This document shows positions 16,764 through 25,978 of a stretch of 64,000 bases of DNA, in pieces. The stretch spans positions 1-64,000 of the forward strand of contig JAZSDU010000034.1 in NCBI GenBank assembly GCA_045531335.1. Reading direction: 5' to 3'. The position numbers and the translations under genes are program-made. The notes below the pieces were generated by a model. That model did not search any database. It saw nothing but the letters and a program-made list of their open reading frames with translations, and was not told the origin of the DNA. Position 1 is the stretch's first letter. Each line of letters opens with the position of its first letter. Source of the stretch: CAG-452 sp045531335. Lineage in GTDB: Bacteria; Bacillota; Clostridia; TANB77; CAG-508.

Positions 16764-18050
16764 TTATTTCTTTGGTTCAATCTTTTCAATTCCACCCATA
16801 TATGGTCTTAAAGTTTCAGGGATATTTATGCTTCCATCTTCATTATAATTGTTTTCTAAAAATGCTATAAGCATACGAGGTGGAGCAACAACTGTATTAT
16901 TTAATGTGTGTGCAAAATAATTTTGTTTTTCTCCTTTTACACGAATACCTAAACGTCTACTTTGTGCATCTGTTAAGTTAGAACAACTTCCAACTTCAAA
17001 ATATTTTTGTTGTCTTGGGCTCCAAGCTTCAACGTCACAAGATTTTGCTTTTAAGTCTGCTAAGTCTCCGCTGCAACATTCTAAAGTTCTAACTGGAATA
17101 TCTAAACTTCTAAATAATTCTACTGTATATGACCACATTTTATCATACCATTCATAACTATGTTCCGGCTCACAATCATCTATCATTTCTTGCTTTTCAA
17201 ACTGATGTATTCTATATACACCTCTTTCTTCGATACCATGAGCACCTTTTTCTTTTCTAAAGCATGGAGAATATGATGTCATTGTATATGGAAGTTCTTG
17301 CTTTGGTAGAATTTGCCCTTTGAATTTTCCTATCATAGAGTGCTCACTTGTACCAATTAGATATAAATCTTCACCTTCTATTTTGTACATCATTGCATCC
17401 ATTTCTTCAAAGCTCATAACACCTGTTACAACATCGCTACGAATCATAAATGGTGGAATACAATAAGTAAATCCTTTATTTATCATAAAATCTCTAGCGT
17501 AAGATATAACTGCAGAGTGAAGTCTTGCAACATCTCCAATTAAATAATAGAAACCATTACCAGCTACTCTACGAGCAGATTCTAAATCAATACCAGCAAG
17601 TTTTTCCATTATATCTGTATGATATGGAATTTCATAATTTGGAATAACTGGTTCTCCATATTTTTTAATTTCTACATTTTCGCTATCATCTTTTCCAATA
17701 GGAACAGAATCATGAATAATGTTTGGAATTCTCATCATAATTTCTTTAATTTTGTTGCTATATTCATCAGTTTCTTTTTCTATAGTTTCTAATTTAGAAT
17801 TTATTTCATTTACTTTAGATTTAGTATTTTCTGCTTCCTCTTTTTTACCTTGGCGCATAAGATTTCCAATTTCTTTACTTAAAGAATTACGATCCATTCT
17901 AAGAGTATCACCTTCTAATTGGAATTCCCTATATTTTTTATCTAATTCAATAACTTGATCAACCAATTCTAATTTATGATCTTGAAATTTTTTCTTAATA
18001 TTTTCCTTAACTAAATCAGGATTTTCTCTTACAAATTTAATATCTAACAT
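16764..18050 (-). CDS. serS: Seryl-tRNA synthetase
   Basis: Class II synthetase, 428 residues from ATG at 18050 (MLDIKFVRENPDLVKEN), chosen for RBS 'ggagg' just upstream; the open frame extends further 5' without support. The N-terminal coiled-coil tRNA arm is at about 30-100. Motif 2 'FRKEKGAHGIEERGVYRIHQFEKQE' is near 265 and motif 3 'NNTVVAPPRMLIAFLENN' near 385. Length is typical. Confidence 0.96.
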   Translation of the reverse strand: MLDIKFVRENPDLVKENIKKKFQDHKLELVDQVIELDKKYREFQLEGDTLRMDRNSLSKEIGNLMRQGKKEEAENTKSKVNEINSKLETIEKETDEYSNKIKEIMMRIPNIIHDSVPIGKDDSENVEIKKYGEPVIPNYEIPYHTDIMEKLAGIDLESARRVAGNGFYYLIGDVARLHSAVISYARDFMINKGFTYCIPPFMIRSDVVTGVMSFEEMDAMMYKIEGEDLYLIGTSEHSMIGKFKGQILPKQELPYTMTSYSPCFRKEKGAHGIEERGVYRIHQFEKQEMIDDCEPEHSYEWYDKMWSYTVELFRSLDIPVRTLECCSGDLADLKAKSCDVEAWSPRQQKYFEVGSCSNLTDAQSRRLGIRVKGEKQNYFAHTLNNTVVAPPRMLIAFLENNYNEDGSINIPETLRPYMGGIEKIEPKK

Positions 18051-18221
18051 AAAAACCTCCGTAACAATTTTTACTAATAAAACAAGTTTACTATAAATAA
18101 TACCAAATTTCAAGCATATACAATTATTTTAAATTAAAACAATAGATATGTCTTGTTTTTTTTTACGAAAAATAATATAATAAACACATTAGTTAAATTA
18201 TGGAAGGAAGGAAGTAAATTT

Positions 18222-18506
18222 ATGGTTGTTAGCAAAGAAGAGATATTGCATATTGCAAAATTAGCAAATCTTAACATTAAAGAAGATGAAATTGATGAAT
18301 ATGCAAAAAATCTACAAGACATATTAAATTTTGTAGATGTACTAAATGGTGTAAACACAGAAAATATTGAGGAATCAATAGGAGCCGTAAACAATTCAAA
18401 TGTATTTAGAAAAGATGAAATAAAAGAATTTGGAGATAGAGATATTTTATTAAAAAATGCGCCTGAACAAGAGGAAGGTATGTTTAAAATACCAAAGGTA
18501 ATCTAA
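18222..18506 (+). CDS. gatC: Asp-tRNA(Asn)/Glu-tRNA(Gln) amidotransferase subunit C
   Basis: A 94-residue subunit that wraps GatA and GatB. Start at ATG 18222 behind 'ggaaggaagtaaattt'. It contains 'EILHIAKLANLNIKEDEIDEYAKNLQDILNFVDVL' and ends '...EQEEGMFKIPKVI', typical of GatC. A TATAAT box at 18176-18181 is a likely -10. A 114-bp mobile-like element has inserted between gatC and gatA. Confidence 0.95.
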   Translation: MVVSKEEILHIAKLANLNIKEDEIDEYAKNLQDILNFVDVLNGVNTENIEESIGAVNNSNVFRKDEIKEFGDRDILLKNAPEQEEGMFKIPKVI

Positions 18507-18508
18507 AA

Positions 18509-18622
18509 CAAATGAAAAGCAGCATCTTGCGTTGTCAAACTGCATAAAAATTTTTGCGACATACAGCGTATAGTCTTTAAAATTTTTATTTGTTTTCCTA
18601 GCAATATACTACTTTTGATTTG
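18509..18622 (+). mobile_element. 114-bp MITE-like element, copy 2
   Basis: Same length and over 90% the same as 9286-9399. It lies two bases after the gatC stop and 36 bases before gatA, interrupting an otherwise tight operon. Imperfect terminal inverted repeats of about 22 bases; no ORF. Confidence 0.7.
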
Positions 18623-18658
18623 TTTTATGAAATATGTATAATAGAGAGGAGAGTTTTA

Positions 18659-20113
18659 ATGGAACTTTATGAATTAACAGTTCATGAATTATTAAAAAAA
18701 TTAGATAATAATGAAATAAGTTTAGAAGATATAACAAAAAGCTATGTAGATAGAATAAACGATAAAGAAAAAGACGTACAAGCTTTTGTAACAATATCAG
18801 ATAAAGAAGCTTTAGAAAAAGTAAAAGCAATAAAAGAAAGAAATACAAAATTTGCAGGTATTCCAATAGGAATAAAAGATAATATGTGTATTAAAGGAAC
18901 AAAAACAACATGCAGTTCTAAAATGCTTGAGAATTTTGTTGCTCCATACGATGCAACAGTTATAGAAAAATTAAATGATGAGGGTATAGTGTCTTTAGGA
19001 AAACTTAATATGGATGAGTTTGCAATGGGAGCTTCAACAGAATATTCTGCATTTCAAACTACAAAAAATCCTTGGAATTTAAATACTGTTCCAGGCGGTT
19101 CAAGTGGTGGTAGCGCAGCCGCAGTTGCTGCAAATTTGGTACCTTGGGCTTTAGGATCTGATACAGGTGGATCAATTCGTCAACCATCATCTTTATGTGG
19201 TGTTGTTGGATTAAAACCTACATATGGATTAGTTTCAAGATATGGATTAGTAGCATTTGCTTCTTCTTTAGACCAAATAGGTCCAATTACAAAAGATGTA
19301 GAAGATGCAGCAATGTTATTAAACATAATTGCAGGACATGATGAAAGAGATTCTACATCTGTAAAAACAGATAAAAAAGATTATACAAAAGCATTAGTAC
19401 AAGATGTAAAAGGTTTAAGAATAGGTGTTCCAAAAGAATATTTTGGAGATGGAATAAATGATGAAGTAAAAGCATCTGTAAAAGAAGCAATAAAAAAATA
19501 CGAAGAAATGGGTGCAATAGTAGAAGAATGCTCATTAGATATAGCAGATGAAGCTTTAGCTGTATATTATATAATTTGCTGTGCAGAAGCAAGTTCAAAC
19601 TTAGGAAGATTTGATGGAATAAGATATGGATATCGTACAAAGAACTTTAGCTCACTAAAAGATATATATAGAAACTCTAGAAGTGAAGGATTTGGAGCAG
19701 AAGTAAAAAGAAGAATAATATTAGGAACATATGTACTTTCATCAGGATATTACGATGCATATTATAAAAAAGCACAAAAAGTTAGAACTTTAATAAAAAA
19801 AGAATTTGAGAAATTATTTGAAAAATATGATGTTTTATTAACACCTACATCACCAACAGTAGCATATGAAATTGGAACAAAATCAAGCAATCCGTTAGAA
19901 ATGTATTTAGCAGACCTTTGTACTGTAACAGTAAACATTTCAGGACTTCCAGGAATTTCTATTCCATGTGGAGTAGACAGTAAAGGAATGCCAATAGGTA
20001 TGCAATTAATAGGAAAACATTTTGATGAAGAAACAATAATTAGAGCAGCATATACTTATGAGCAAGAAACTAAATTTAGAGAGAATTATAAACCAAAATT
20101 TGAATATAGATAG
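18659..20113 (+). CDS. gatA: Asp-tRNA(Asn)/Glu-tRNA(Gln) amidotransferase subunit A
   Basis: Amidase subunit that frees ammonia from glutamine for transamidation of mischarged tRNA. 484 residues from ATG 18659 (RBS 'gagaggagag'). The catalytic Lys is in 'GIPIGIKDNM' near residue 76. The amidase signature 'PGGSSGGSAAAVA' and 'ALGSDTGGSIRQPSSLCGVVGLKPTYG' (the cis-Ser and nucleophile Ser, about 150-180) are intact. Confidence 0.97.
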   Translation: MELYELTVHELLKKLDNNEISLEDITKSYVDRINDKEKDVQAFVTISDKEALEKVKAIKERNTKFAGIPIGIKDNMCIKGTKTTCSSKMLENFVAPYDATVIEKLNDEGIVSLGKLNMDEFAMGASTEYSAFQTTKNPWNLNTVPGGSSGGSAAAVAANLVPWALGSDTGGSIRQPSSLCGVVGLKPTYGLVSRYGLVAFASSLDQIGPITKDVEDAAMLLNIIAGHDERDSTSVKTDKKDYTKALVQDVKGLRIGVPKEYFGDGINDEVKASVKEAIKKYEEMGAIVEECSLDIADEALAVYYIICCAEASSNLGRFDGIRYGYRTKNFSSLKDIYRNSRSEGFGAEVKRRIILGTYVLSSGYYDAYYKKAQKVRTLIKKEFEKLFEKYDVLLTPTSPTVAYEIGTKSSNPLEMYLADLCTVTVNISGLPGISIPCGVDSKGMPIGMQLIGKHFDEETIIRAAYTYEQETKFRENYKPKFEYR

Positions 20114-20129
20114 GGGAAATAAAAAGTTT

Positions 20130-20853
20130 ATGGAAAATATTAAAGCAGTTATATTCGATATGGATGGTACGATGTTTGATACAGAAAGTTTGCAGGTAAA
20201 GGAATGGACAAAGATTGGAAAAAAGTATAATTTTAATATAACAGATGAATTAATAAAAAGTACTTTTGGAATATCAAGAGCAAAAACAAAACAGATATTT
20301 TTAGATGCATTAGGTGATGATTTTGACTTTGATTATTATAGAGATATGAGGGAAGAAAATGTAAAAGATTATATTAAAAAAAATGGACTTCCTCAAAAGA
20401 AAGGTTTAATGCCATTACTAAATTATTTAAGAGAAAATAGATATGAAATGGCAATTGCAACATCATCTAGCAAAGAAAAAACATATGGATATTTGGAAAA
20501 AGCAGGATTAACAAAATATTTCCATGTAATAATTACAGGAGATATGGTATCGCAAGGAAAACCAGATCCAGAAATATATTTAACTGCTTTTAAAGAACTA
20601 AATAAAAGATTTAAAAGTTTGCAAAAATCTCAATGTATAGTTATAGAAGATGCACCTAGTGGAATACAAGCTTCCAAAGAATCTGGAATGAATGTAATAA
20701 TGGTTCCAGATTTAATAGAACCAACTTTAGGGATTCAAGAATTATTATATGCTAAATGCGCAAGTTTACTTGATGTGAAAAGAATGTTAGAAAAAAGAAA
20801 AGATGTAAATCAGACAAGTTTAATTCGGAAATGAAATTTTAGAAAAAGAATAA
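20130..20853 (+). CDS. HAD hydrolase, beta-phosphoglucomutase-like, possible +1 tail
   Basis: A 232-residue core from ATG 20130 (RBS 'agggga'). HAD motif 'FDMDGTMFDTESL', a four-helix cap, motif II 'IATSSSKEKT' and the acidic motif 'VIEDAPSGIQASKESG'. It resembles PgmB/GPP phosphatases; the substrate is unknown. The zero frame ends ...SLIRK with an in-frame CGG at 20826 and a TGA at 20832. Skipping one base there gives SLI-GNEILEKE and a stop at 20853, two codons before the gatB RBS. Both ends are possible; the second fits the window-wide CGG pattern. Confidence 0.85.
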
Positions 20854-20865
20854 GGAGAGAAAAAT

Positions 20866-22305
20866 ATGTCAAGAGAAGATTATGAAATAGTTATAGGGCT
20901 AGAAGTTCATAGTGAATTATCTACAAAAACAAAAATATTCTGTTCTTGTCCTACTGAATTTGGAGGAGAACCAAACACACATTGTTGTCCAGTATGTATG
21001 GCAATGCCTGGAACACTTCCAGTTTTAAATGAAAAAGTAGTAGAATATGCTATAAAAGCAGGTCTTGCTACAAACTGTAAAATAGCAGACGTGAGTAAAA
21101 ATGATAGAAAAAATTATTTCTATCCAGATTTACCAAAAGCATACCAAATATCTCAATTTGATATGCCACTTTGCGAACATGGATATATAGAGATAGAAGT
21201 AAATGGAGAAAAGAAAAAAATAGGTCTTACAAGAATACATATAGAAGAAGACGCAGGAAAATTAAATCATGACGATTATGGAAGAGGAAGTTTAGTAGAC
21301 TTAAATAGAGCAGGAGTTCCTTTAATAGAAATAGTTTCAGAACCTGATTTAAGAAGTAGCGAAGAAGTAGAGTTATATTTAAGAAAATTAAAATCTATAT
21401 TAGAATATATAGAAGTATCAGATTGTAAAATGCAAGAGGGATCTTTAAGAGCAGATGTTAACGTATCTGTTAGAAAAAAAGGACAAAAAGAATTTGGAAT
21501 TAGAACAGAAATGAAAAACATGAACTCATTTAGATCAATTGTAAGAGCAATAGATTATGAATCAGAAAGACAAATAGAAGTATTAGAAGAGGGCGGAAAG
21601 GTTGAGCAAGAAACATTAAGATGGGATGATGTTTCTGGAAAAACTTTCCCAATGAGAGATAAAGAAGATGCACAAGATTATAGATATTTCCCAGATCCTG
21701 ACTTAGTTACTATTAGAATATCAGAGGAAATGAAAGAAAATATTAGAAAAAGCCTACCAGAAATGCCTGAAAGTAGAAAGAAAAGATATATTGAAGAATA
21801 TAAATTACCTGAATATGATAGTAATATATTAATATCATCAAAATATTTTTCTGATTTATTTGAAGGAGCAACTAAAGTTTGCAATAATCCTAAAGCAGTT
21901 AGCAACTGGATAATGACAGATATAACAAAGGAATTAAACGATAAAGAATTAGAACCTATAGACATACCATTTACAGCTGAACATTTAGGAAATTTAATAG
22001 TATTAATAGATAAAGGAACTATTAGTTCAAGCATTGCAAAAAAAGTATTACAAGAAATGTTCTTAGAACCAAAAGAACCTCAAAAAATAATAGAGGAAAA
22101 AGGTTGGATACAAATATCAGATGAAGGAGCAATAAAAGAAGTAGTATTAAAAATTCTTGAAGCAAATCCTCAATCAATAGCAGATTATAAAGCAGGTAAA
22201 GACAAAGCAGTAGGATTTTTAGTAGGACAAGCAATGAAAGAAACAAAAGGAAAAGCAAACCCACAAATGCTTAACAAAATGTTCTTAGAAGAATTAAATA
22301 AATAG
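20866..22305 (+). CDS. gatB: Asp-tRNA(Asn)/Glu-tRNA(Gln) amidotransferase subunit B
   Basis: The tRNA-binding/kinase-like subunit, 479 residues. 'YEIVIGLEVHSELSTKTKIFCSCPTEFG' at the start, 'NHDDYGRGSLVDLNRAGVPLIEIVSEPD' near 138-165 and the C-terminal YqeY-like helical domain. The Cys pairs 'FCSCP...HCCPVC' suggest a zinc site. RBS 'aaggagag' precedes ATG. It completes gatCAB, implying the indirect route to Gln-tRNA(Gln) and/or Asn-tRNA(Asn). Confidence 0.97.
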   Translation: MSREDYEIVIGLEVHSELSTKTKIFCSCPTEFGGEPNTHCCPVCMAMPGTLPVLNEKVVEYAIKAGLATNCKIADVSKNDRKNYFYPDLPKAYQISQFDMPLCEHGYIEIEVNGEKKKIGLTRIHIEEDAGKLNHDDYGRGSLVDLNRAGVPLIEIVSEPDLRSSEEVELYLRKLKSILEYIEVSDCKMQEGSLRADVNVSVRKKGQKEFGIRTEMKNMNSFRSIVRAIDYESERQIEVLEEGGKVEQETLRWDDVSGKTFPMRDKEDAQDYRYFPDPDLVTIRISEEMKENIRKSLPEMPESRKKRYIEEYKLPEYDSNILISSKYFSDLFEGATKVCNNPKAVSNWIMTDITKELNDKELEPIDIPFTAEHLGNLIVLIDKGTISSSIAKKVLQEMFLEPKEPQKIIEEKGWIQISDEGAIKEVVLKILEANPQSIADYKAGKDKAVGFLVGQAMKETKGKANPQMLNKMFLEELNK

Positions 22306-22377
22306 ACAAAAGGGGACAGACCCCAATAGTCTACACTTACAGTGTGGACTATTGGGGTCTGTCCCCTTTTGTCTATT
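22301..22377. repeat. long palindrome, two-way terminator type
   Basis: aatagacaaaaggggacagaccccaatagtc ... gactattggggtctgtccccttttgtctatt, arms of about 31 bases. The outer arm is the same as 15944-16025 but the loop differs. It starts inside the gatB stop region and faces the convergent small gene. Confidence 0.85.
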
Positions 22378-22381
22378 TTAC

Positions 22382-22633
22382 TTAAACTATTTCTTTTTTT
22401 ATTTTATCCATTGCAAATGCACATACAAAAAATGTAGATGCAAATGTTAATCCGGTTTTAAACAATATAATACCTGAGTTATATAATACATGAGATATAG
22501 GGTTTAATATGTAAGAAAGAGAAATAATGCAAGATATGATACATATAATAAAAGAAAAATTAAATCCATATATCATTATTTTTAAAACTTTTTTATCTAT
22601 ATTTTTAATATTATCTATTAATTTTTTTATCAT
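22382..22633 (-). CDS. 83-aa two-span membrane protein of unknown function
   Basis: Not recognised. ATG at 22633 chosen for RBS 'ggagg' 9 bases upstream; the frame is open further 5' but without support. A short basic N-terminal helix (MIKKLIDNIKNIDKKV) precedes two hydrophobic segments (about 20-42 and 52-76) and a lysine-rich end. It lies between gatB (convergent) and rpsT (same strand). Confidence 0.65.
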   Translation of the reverse strand: MIKKLIDNIKNIDKKVLKIMIYGFNFSFIICIISCIISLSYILNPISHVLYNSGIILFKTGLTFASTFFVCAFAMDKIKKEIV

Positions 22634-22748
22634 CTGTATACCTCCAATTCTTTTTAGCCTATATATATAATGGTAACATGCACAACATAAATAAATCAAA
22701 GGTAATTATTGGTATAGATATATAAATTGCGAAATTGATTTAAACCCT

Positions 22749-22778
22749 GTAGGGGTCGCCCAAGAGTGCGACCCCTAC
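22749..22778. repeat. REP-like perfect palindrome
   Basis: gtaggggtcgcccaagagtgcgacccctac. Both ends carry the gtagggg/cccctac arms. Confidence 0.85.
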
Positions 22779-22783
22779 AAACA

Positions 22784-22813
22784 AAAAAACAAATCGTTTA
22801 CGATTTGTTTTTT
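22784..22813 (-). terminator. terminator of rpsT
   Basis: On the minus strand: aaaaacaaatcgt-aa-acgatttgttttt, directly after the rpsT stop. Confidence 0.85.
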
Positions 22814-22817
22814 CTAA

Positions 22818-23081
22818 CTATGCTAATGTATTTAATTTTTTTGCTAAATTTGATTTCTTTCTAGATGCAGTATTCTTTTTGATAACACCTTTTGAGCAAG
22901 CACCATCTATTTTTTTAACAGCATCTTTAAATAAGTTTTCAGCATTTTCTTTATTACCTTCTAATACAGCAGCTTCAAATTTTTTAACAGCTGTTTTATA
23001 TTCAGATTTAATCATATTATTTCTTAATGTTTTTTTCTCAATAACATCAACTCTTTTTATTGCAGATTTAATATTTGGCAT
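22818..23081 (-). CDS. rpsT: 30S ribosomal protein S20
   Basis: An 87-residue, very basic primary 16S rRNA-binding protein. 'MPNIKSAIKRVDVIEKKTLRNNMIKS' start, central 'KKFEAAVLEGNKENAENLFKDAVKKIDGACSKGVIKKNTASRKKSNLAKKLN' pattern of S20. RBS 'aaggaggtgcaaaac' on the minus strand. It is followed by its own terminator. Confidence 0.97.
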   Translation of the reverse strand: MPNIKSAIKRVDVIEKKTLRNNMIKSEYKTAVKKFEAAVLEGNKENAENLFKDAVKKIDGACSKGVIKKNTASRKKSNLAKKLNTLA

Positions 23082-23164
23082 ATGTTTTGCACCTCCTTAA
23101 AGTCAAAATAAATTTCACTTTGTATATTTTAACACGTAAATATAAATTTTGCAAGTAAAATTAA

Positions 23165-23385
23165 AAAAAAGCATAAAAAAAGGCTCCTCCTTGAGAGGAA
23201 AGCCTTTAACGCCATAAACAAATGACGTTTATTTGAGAGGAAATTTCCCCTCAACCTGACCTGTTTGTCATGCTATACCATAGGAATTGGGTGGGTAGCC
23301 CGAGCAAAGCAATAAAATCTACAAACAGGTCAGTATATAAACTGCTTACCTAATAGGTAAGTCAGGTTACATATGATATAAATTT
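23165..23385 (-). ncRNA. structured RNA of about 210 nt, possibly 6S-like
   Basis: On the minus strand a possible promoter (TTGATT, 17 bases, TAAAAT; about 23411-23383) precedes, and a terminator (aaaggcttt...aggagcctttttt, 23166-23203) ends the unit. Inside, ACAAACAGGTCAGGTT pairs with AACCTGA plus GACCTGTTTGT, leaving a hairpin cttacc-tatta-ggtaag bulged from the 5' strand. Further hairpins follow (gaggggaaatttcctctc; aacgtcat...atggcgtt). A long stem with an internal unpaired region would suit 6S RNA, but I cannot confirm the family. No ORF explains the stretch. Confidence 0.6.
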
Positions 23386-23480
23386 TAATATAAAAGTATA
23401 AAAAAATCAAGATGTAAAAAAATGTAAATTTATTTACAAGTATATTATTTACATATATAATAATGTACAGAGGTGGATAA

Positions 23481-24635
23481 ATGAAAATTTTAGAAAAGGC
23501 AAAAGAGAATATGTTACTTAGAGAAAATATTTTATCTGAGTATGCATGTAAATCACAGGATGCAATACTATTAACAGAGGATAAGGAAGATATAAGACCT
23601 ATATTTTTTAGAGATATAGATAGAATTATCCATTCACTTGGCTATACTAGATATATAGATAAAACACAGGTTTATTCATTTACGAAGAACGACCATATAA
23701 CTCATAGAGTATTACATGTACAACTTGTATCTAAAATTGCAAGAACTATTGGGAGAAGCTTAAGGTTAAATGAAGATTTGATTGAAGCAATAGCTCTTGG
23801 ACATGATATAGGCCATAGTCCTTTTGGACATAAAGGAGAAAAATATTTAAATGATATATGTATAAAAGAAAACATAGGTTATTTTTATCATAATGCACAA
23901 AGTGTTAGAGTATTAAAAGAGTTAGAAAAATTAAATATAAGTTTGCAAACATTAGATGGAATACTTGCTCACAATGGAGAAATACTTATAAATGAATATA
24001 AATATGATAAAGATAAAACAGAGCAAGAATTTATTACTGACTTACAGTCTACATTTATAAAGGAAGACTATAGTAGAAAAATAATACCTATGACATTAGA
24101 AGCATCTGTAGTAAGGTTATCTGATGTAATAGCATATATAGGTAGAGATATTGAAGATTCAATAAAAATAGGAACTATAAGAAGAGAAGACGTACCACAA
24201 AGTGTAACTAAAGTATTAGGAGATAATAATTCTAAAATAGTAGATACTTTAATTAAAGATATAATAATTAATAGTTTTGGAAAACCATATTTGACTTTTT
24301 CAGATGAAGTTTTTAATGCTTTAATGGGGTTAAAAGATTGGAATTATAAAAATATATATGCATCTGATGAAGCAAATAAAAATCAAGATATAGTGGAAAA
24401 ACTTTTTTATAAATTGTATTATTGTTATTTAAATAAAGTGCAAAATTGGGATTCGGAAAGTAATAATCTTTCACAATCAGAGAAAAACTTATTTGATTTT
24501 GTAGAGCAAAAGGATGATGATACAGATATAAAAAGGGCAATAATAGACTATATTGCAGGTCAAACAGATCAATACTTTTTAAAAGAATGTGTAGAACATG
24601 TAAGAGATATTGATATAGAGCAATTATATAAATAA
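23481..24635 (+). CDS. dgt: dGTPase-like HD-domain phosphohydrolase
   Basis: A 384-residue HD-superfamily protein, probably a deoxyguanosinetriphosphate triphosphohydrolase-like enzyme. 'HRVLHVQLVSKIARTIGRSL' supplies the first metal His (about residue 68). 'AIALGHDIGHSPFGHKGEKYL' holds the HD pair (about 107-125), and a later Asp is in 'RLSDVIAYIGRDIED'. RBS 'agaggtgg' precedes ATG. The exact nucleotide substrate is not shown by sequence. Confidence 0.88.
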   Translation: MKILEKAKENMLLRENILSEYACKSQDAILLTEDKEDIRPIFFRDIDRIIHSLGYTRYIDKTQVYSFTKNDHITHRVLHVQLVSKIARTIGRSLRLNEDLIEAIALGHDIGHSPFGHKGEKYLNDICIKENIGYFYHNAQSVRVLKELEKLNISLQTLDGILAHNGEILINEYKYDKDKTEQEFITDLQSTFIKEDYSRKIIPMTLEASVVRLSDVIAYIGRDIEDSIKIGTIRREDVPQSVTKVLGDNNSKIVDTLIKDIIINSFGKPYLTFSDEVFNALMGLKDWNYKNIYASDEANKNQDIVEKLFYKLYYCYLNKVQNWDSESNNLSQSEKNLFDFVEQKDDDTDIKRAIIDYIAGQTDQYFLKECVEHVRDIDIEQLYK

Positions 24636-24712
24636 ATTTAACGATATTACATAATTATTCTTTAAATGGAATATACTACATATAAATTGTATATAACGAT
24701 TGGAGAATTATT

Positions 24713-24955
24713 ATGGATAATAAAGAAAGCGAAATTGAACTGTTGAAATCAATTATAAAAACTAAAAGAGAATTATTTATTGCTAACAAAAATTTTGAGT
24801 CAGCAGAAGATGAATTAGTAGATTATTACTCATACCAAATAAAAGCAAGTAAAGCAAAGCTTGATTATTTAATAAAACAAGTAAAAACAAAAGGAATAGA
24901 AGTTGATATGATTAATAATTTAAAAATAGGATTAGAAGAAACAAGAGCAATATAA
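24713..24955 (+). CDS. YaaL-like DUF2508 protein
   Basis: An 80-residue, helical, charged protein (DUF2508). The 'YYSYQIKASKAKLDYLIKQVKTKGI' stretch is the family's core. It sits directly upstream of bofA, the usual yaaL-bofA pair of spore formers. Function unknown. Confidence 0.75.
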   Translation: MDNKESEIELLKSIIKTKRELFIANKNFESAEDELVDYYSYQIKASKAKLDYLIKQVKTKGIEVDMINNLKIGLEETRAI

Positions 24956-25014
24956 AGAGTAATATTAATAATAAGACGAGCATAATTATAGTATTATAAG
25001 GTAGGGATAAGCTT

Positions 25015-25281
25015 ATGAACAGTACTAATACTATAATTATTTTTTTAGGATGTATAATGACAATAGTTATATTTGGTAAAATGCTAATTTTACCAATAAA
25101 AATGATTATTAAACTGATATTAAATTCTTTACTTGGAGGATTAGTAATAACAGTTATTAATTGGATAGGAATGGCTTTTAATATGCATATAGGGCTCAAT
25201 TTATTTACTGCAATATTTGTAGGCATACTTGGAATCCCAGGAGCAATATTGCTTGTAATATTTAAATTGATTTTATTATGA
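25015..25281 (+). CDS. bofA: BofA family sporulation membrane protein
   Basis: BofA inhibits pro-sigma-K processing by SpoIVFB at the forespore membrane until the SpoIVB signal arrives; SpoIVB is also encoded here. An 88-residue protein with hydrophobic helices at about 4-25, 32-50 and 60-86. The conserved C-terminal 'GLNLFTAIFVGILGIPGAILL' block is typical. It follows the yaaL-like gene. Confidence 0.88.
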   Translation: MNSTNTIIIFLGCIMTIVIFGKMLILPIKMIIKLILNSLLGGLVITVINWIGMAFNMHIGLNLFTAIFVGILGIPGAILLVIFKLILL

Positions 25282-25289
25282 CCCAAAGA

Positions 25290-25333
25290 TGAACTGGATT
25301 TTGATAAAAACAAATATCCAGTTCGTTTTGTTT
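25290..25333 (+). terminator. terminator of bofA
   Basis: Stem gaactggat / atccagttc with an AT-rich loop, then a run of T. Confidence 0.75.
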
Positions 25334-25404
25334 AAATATATTGAAAAATAGCAATAAAAATAGTATAATAAAAAAAGAGTTGAAATATGAAATGAGGTAT
25401 ATAT

Positions 25405-25923
25405 ATGGTAGAAATAAAAACACTAATTGATGAAGAAAAACTACATAAAAGGGTTGATGAAATAGCTAAACAAATAGAAGAAGAATATAAAGGAAAAGAA
25501 ATAACTCTTATTTGTATTTTAAAAGGATCAGTGTTCTTTACAGTTGACTTAGCTAAAAGAATAAATGGAGATGTAAAATTAGAATTTATAAGAGTATCTA
25601 GTTATAATGAAGGGACAGAAAGCAGCGGAGAAATAAAAATGAAATTGGATTTAAAAGATAGCATTCAAGGAAAAGATGTTATTGTAATTGAAGATATAAT
25701 AGATACAGGAAGAACTCTTTCATATTTAATAGAATACTTAAAAATGAAAAAACCAAATAGTGTAAAACTATGTGCATTATTGGACAAACCAGATAGAAGA
25801 ACAATAGATGTAAAAGTAGATTATACAGGATTTCAAATACCAGACAAATTTGTTGTTGGCTATGGATTAGATTGCAACGAGAAATACAGAAATCTTCCAT
25901 ATGTAGGATACATAGAAGTATAA
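25405..25923 (+). CDS. hpt: Hypoxanthine phosphoribosyltransferase
   Basis: Purine salvage: hypoxanthine or guanine + PRPP to IMP or GMP. 172 residues. The PRPP loop 'VIVIEDIIDTGRTLSYL' is near 92-108 and 'CILKGSVFFTVDLAKRI' near 34-50. A C-terminal 'PDKFVVGYGLDCNEKYRNLPYVG' is typical of bacterial HPRT. RBS 'tgaggtata' precedes ATG. Confidence 0.96.
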   Translation: MVEIKTLIDEEKLHKRVDEIAKQIEEEYKGKEITLICILKGSVFFTVDLAKRINGDVKLEFIRVSSYNEGTESSGEIKMKLDLKDSIQGKDVIVIEDIIDTGRTLSYLIEYLKMKKPNSVKLCALLDKPDRRTIDVKVDYTGFQIPDKFVVGYGLDCNEKYRNLPYVGYIEV

Positions 25924-25960
25924 ATGGCAAAAAAAGGGGACAGTCCCCTTTTTTGCCATT
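25924..25960. repeat. ggggacag-type palindrome
   Basis: atggcaaaaaaaggggacagtccccttttttgccat, a perfect hairpin right after the hpt stop. It probably also ends transcription in part. Confidence 0.8.
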
Positions 25961-25978
25961 GTTTTAAAAGAGGTAAGA

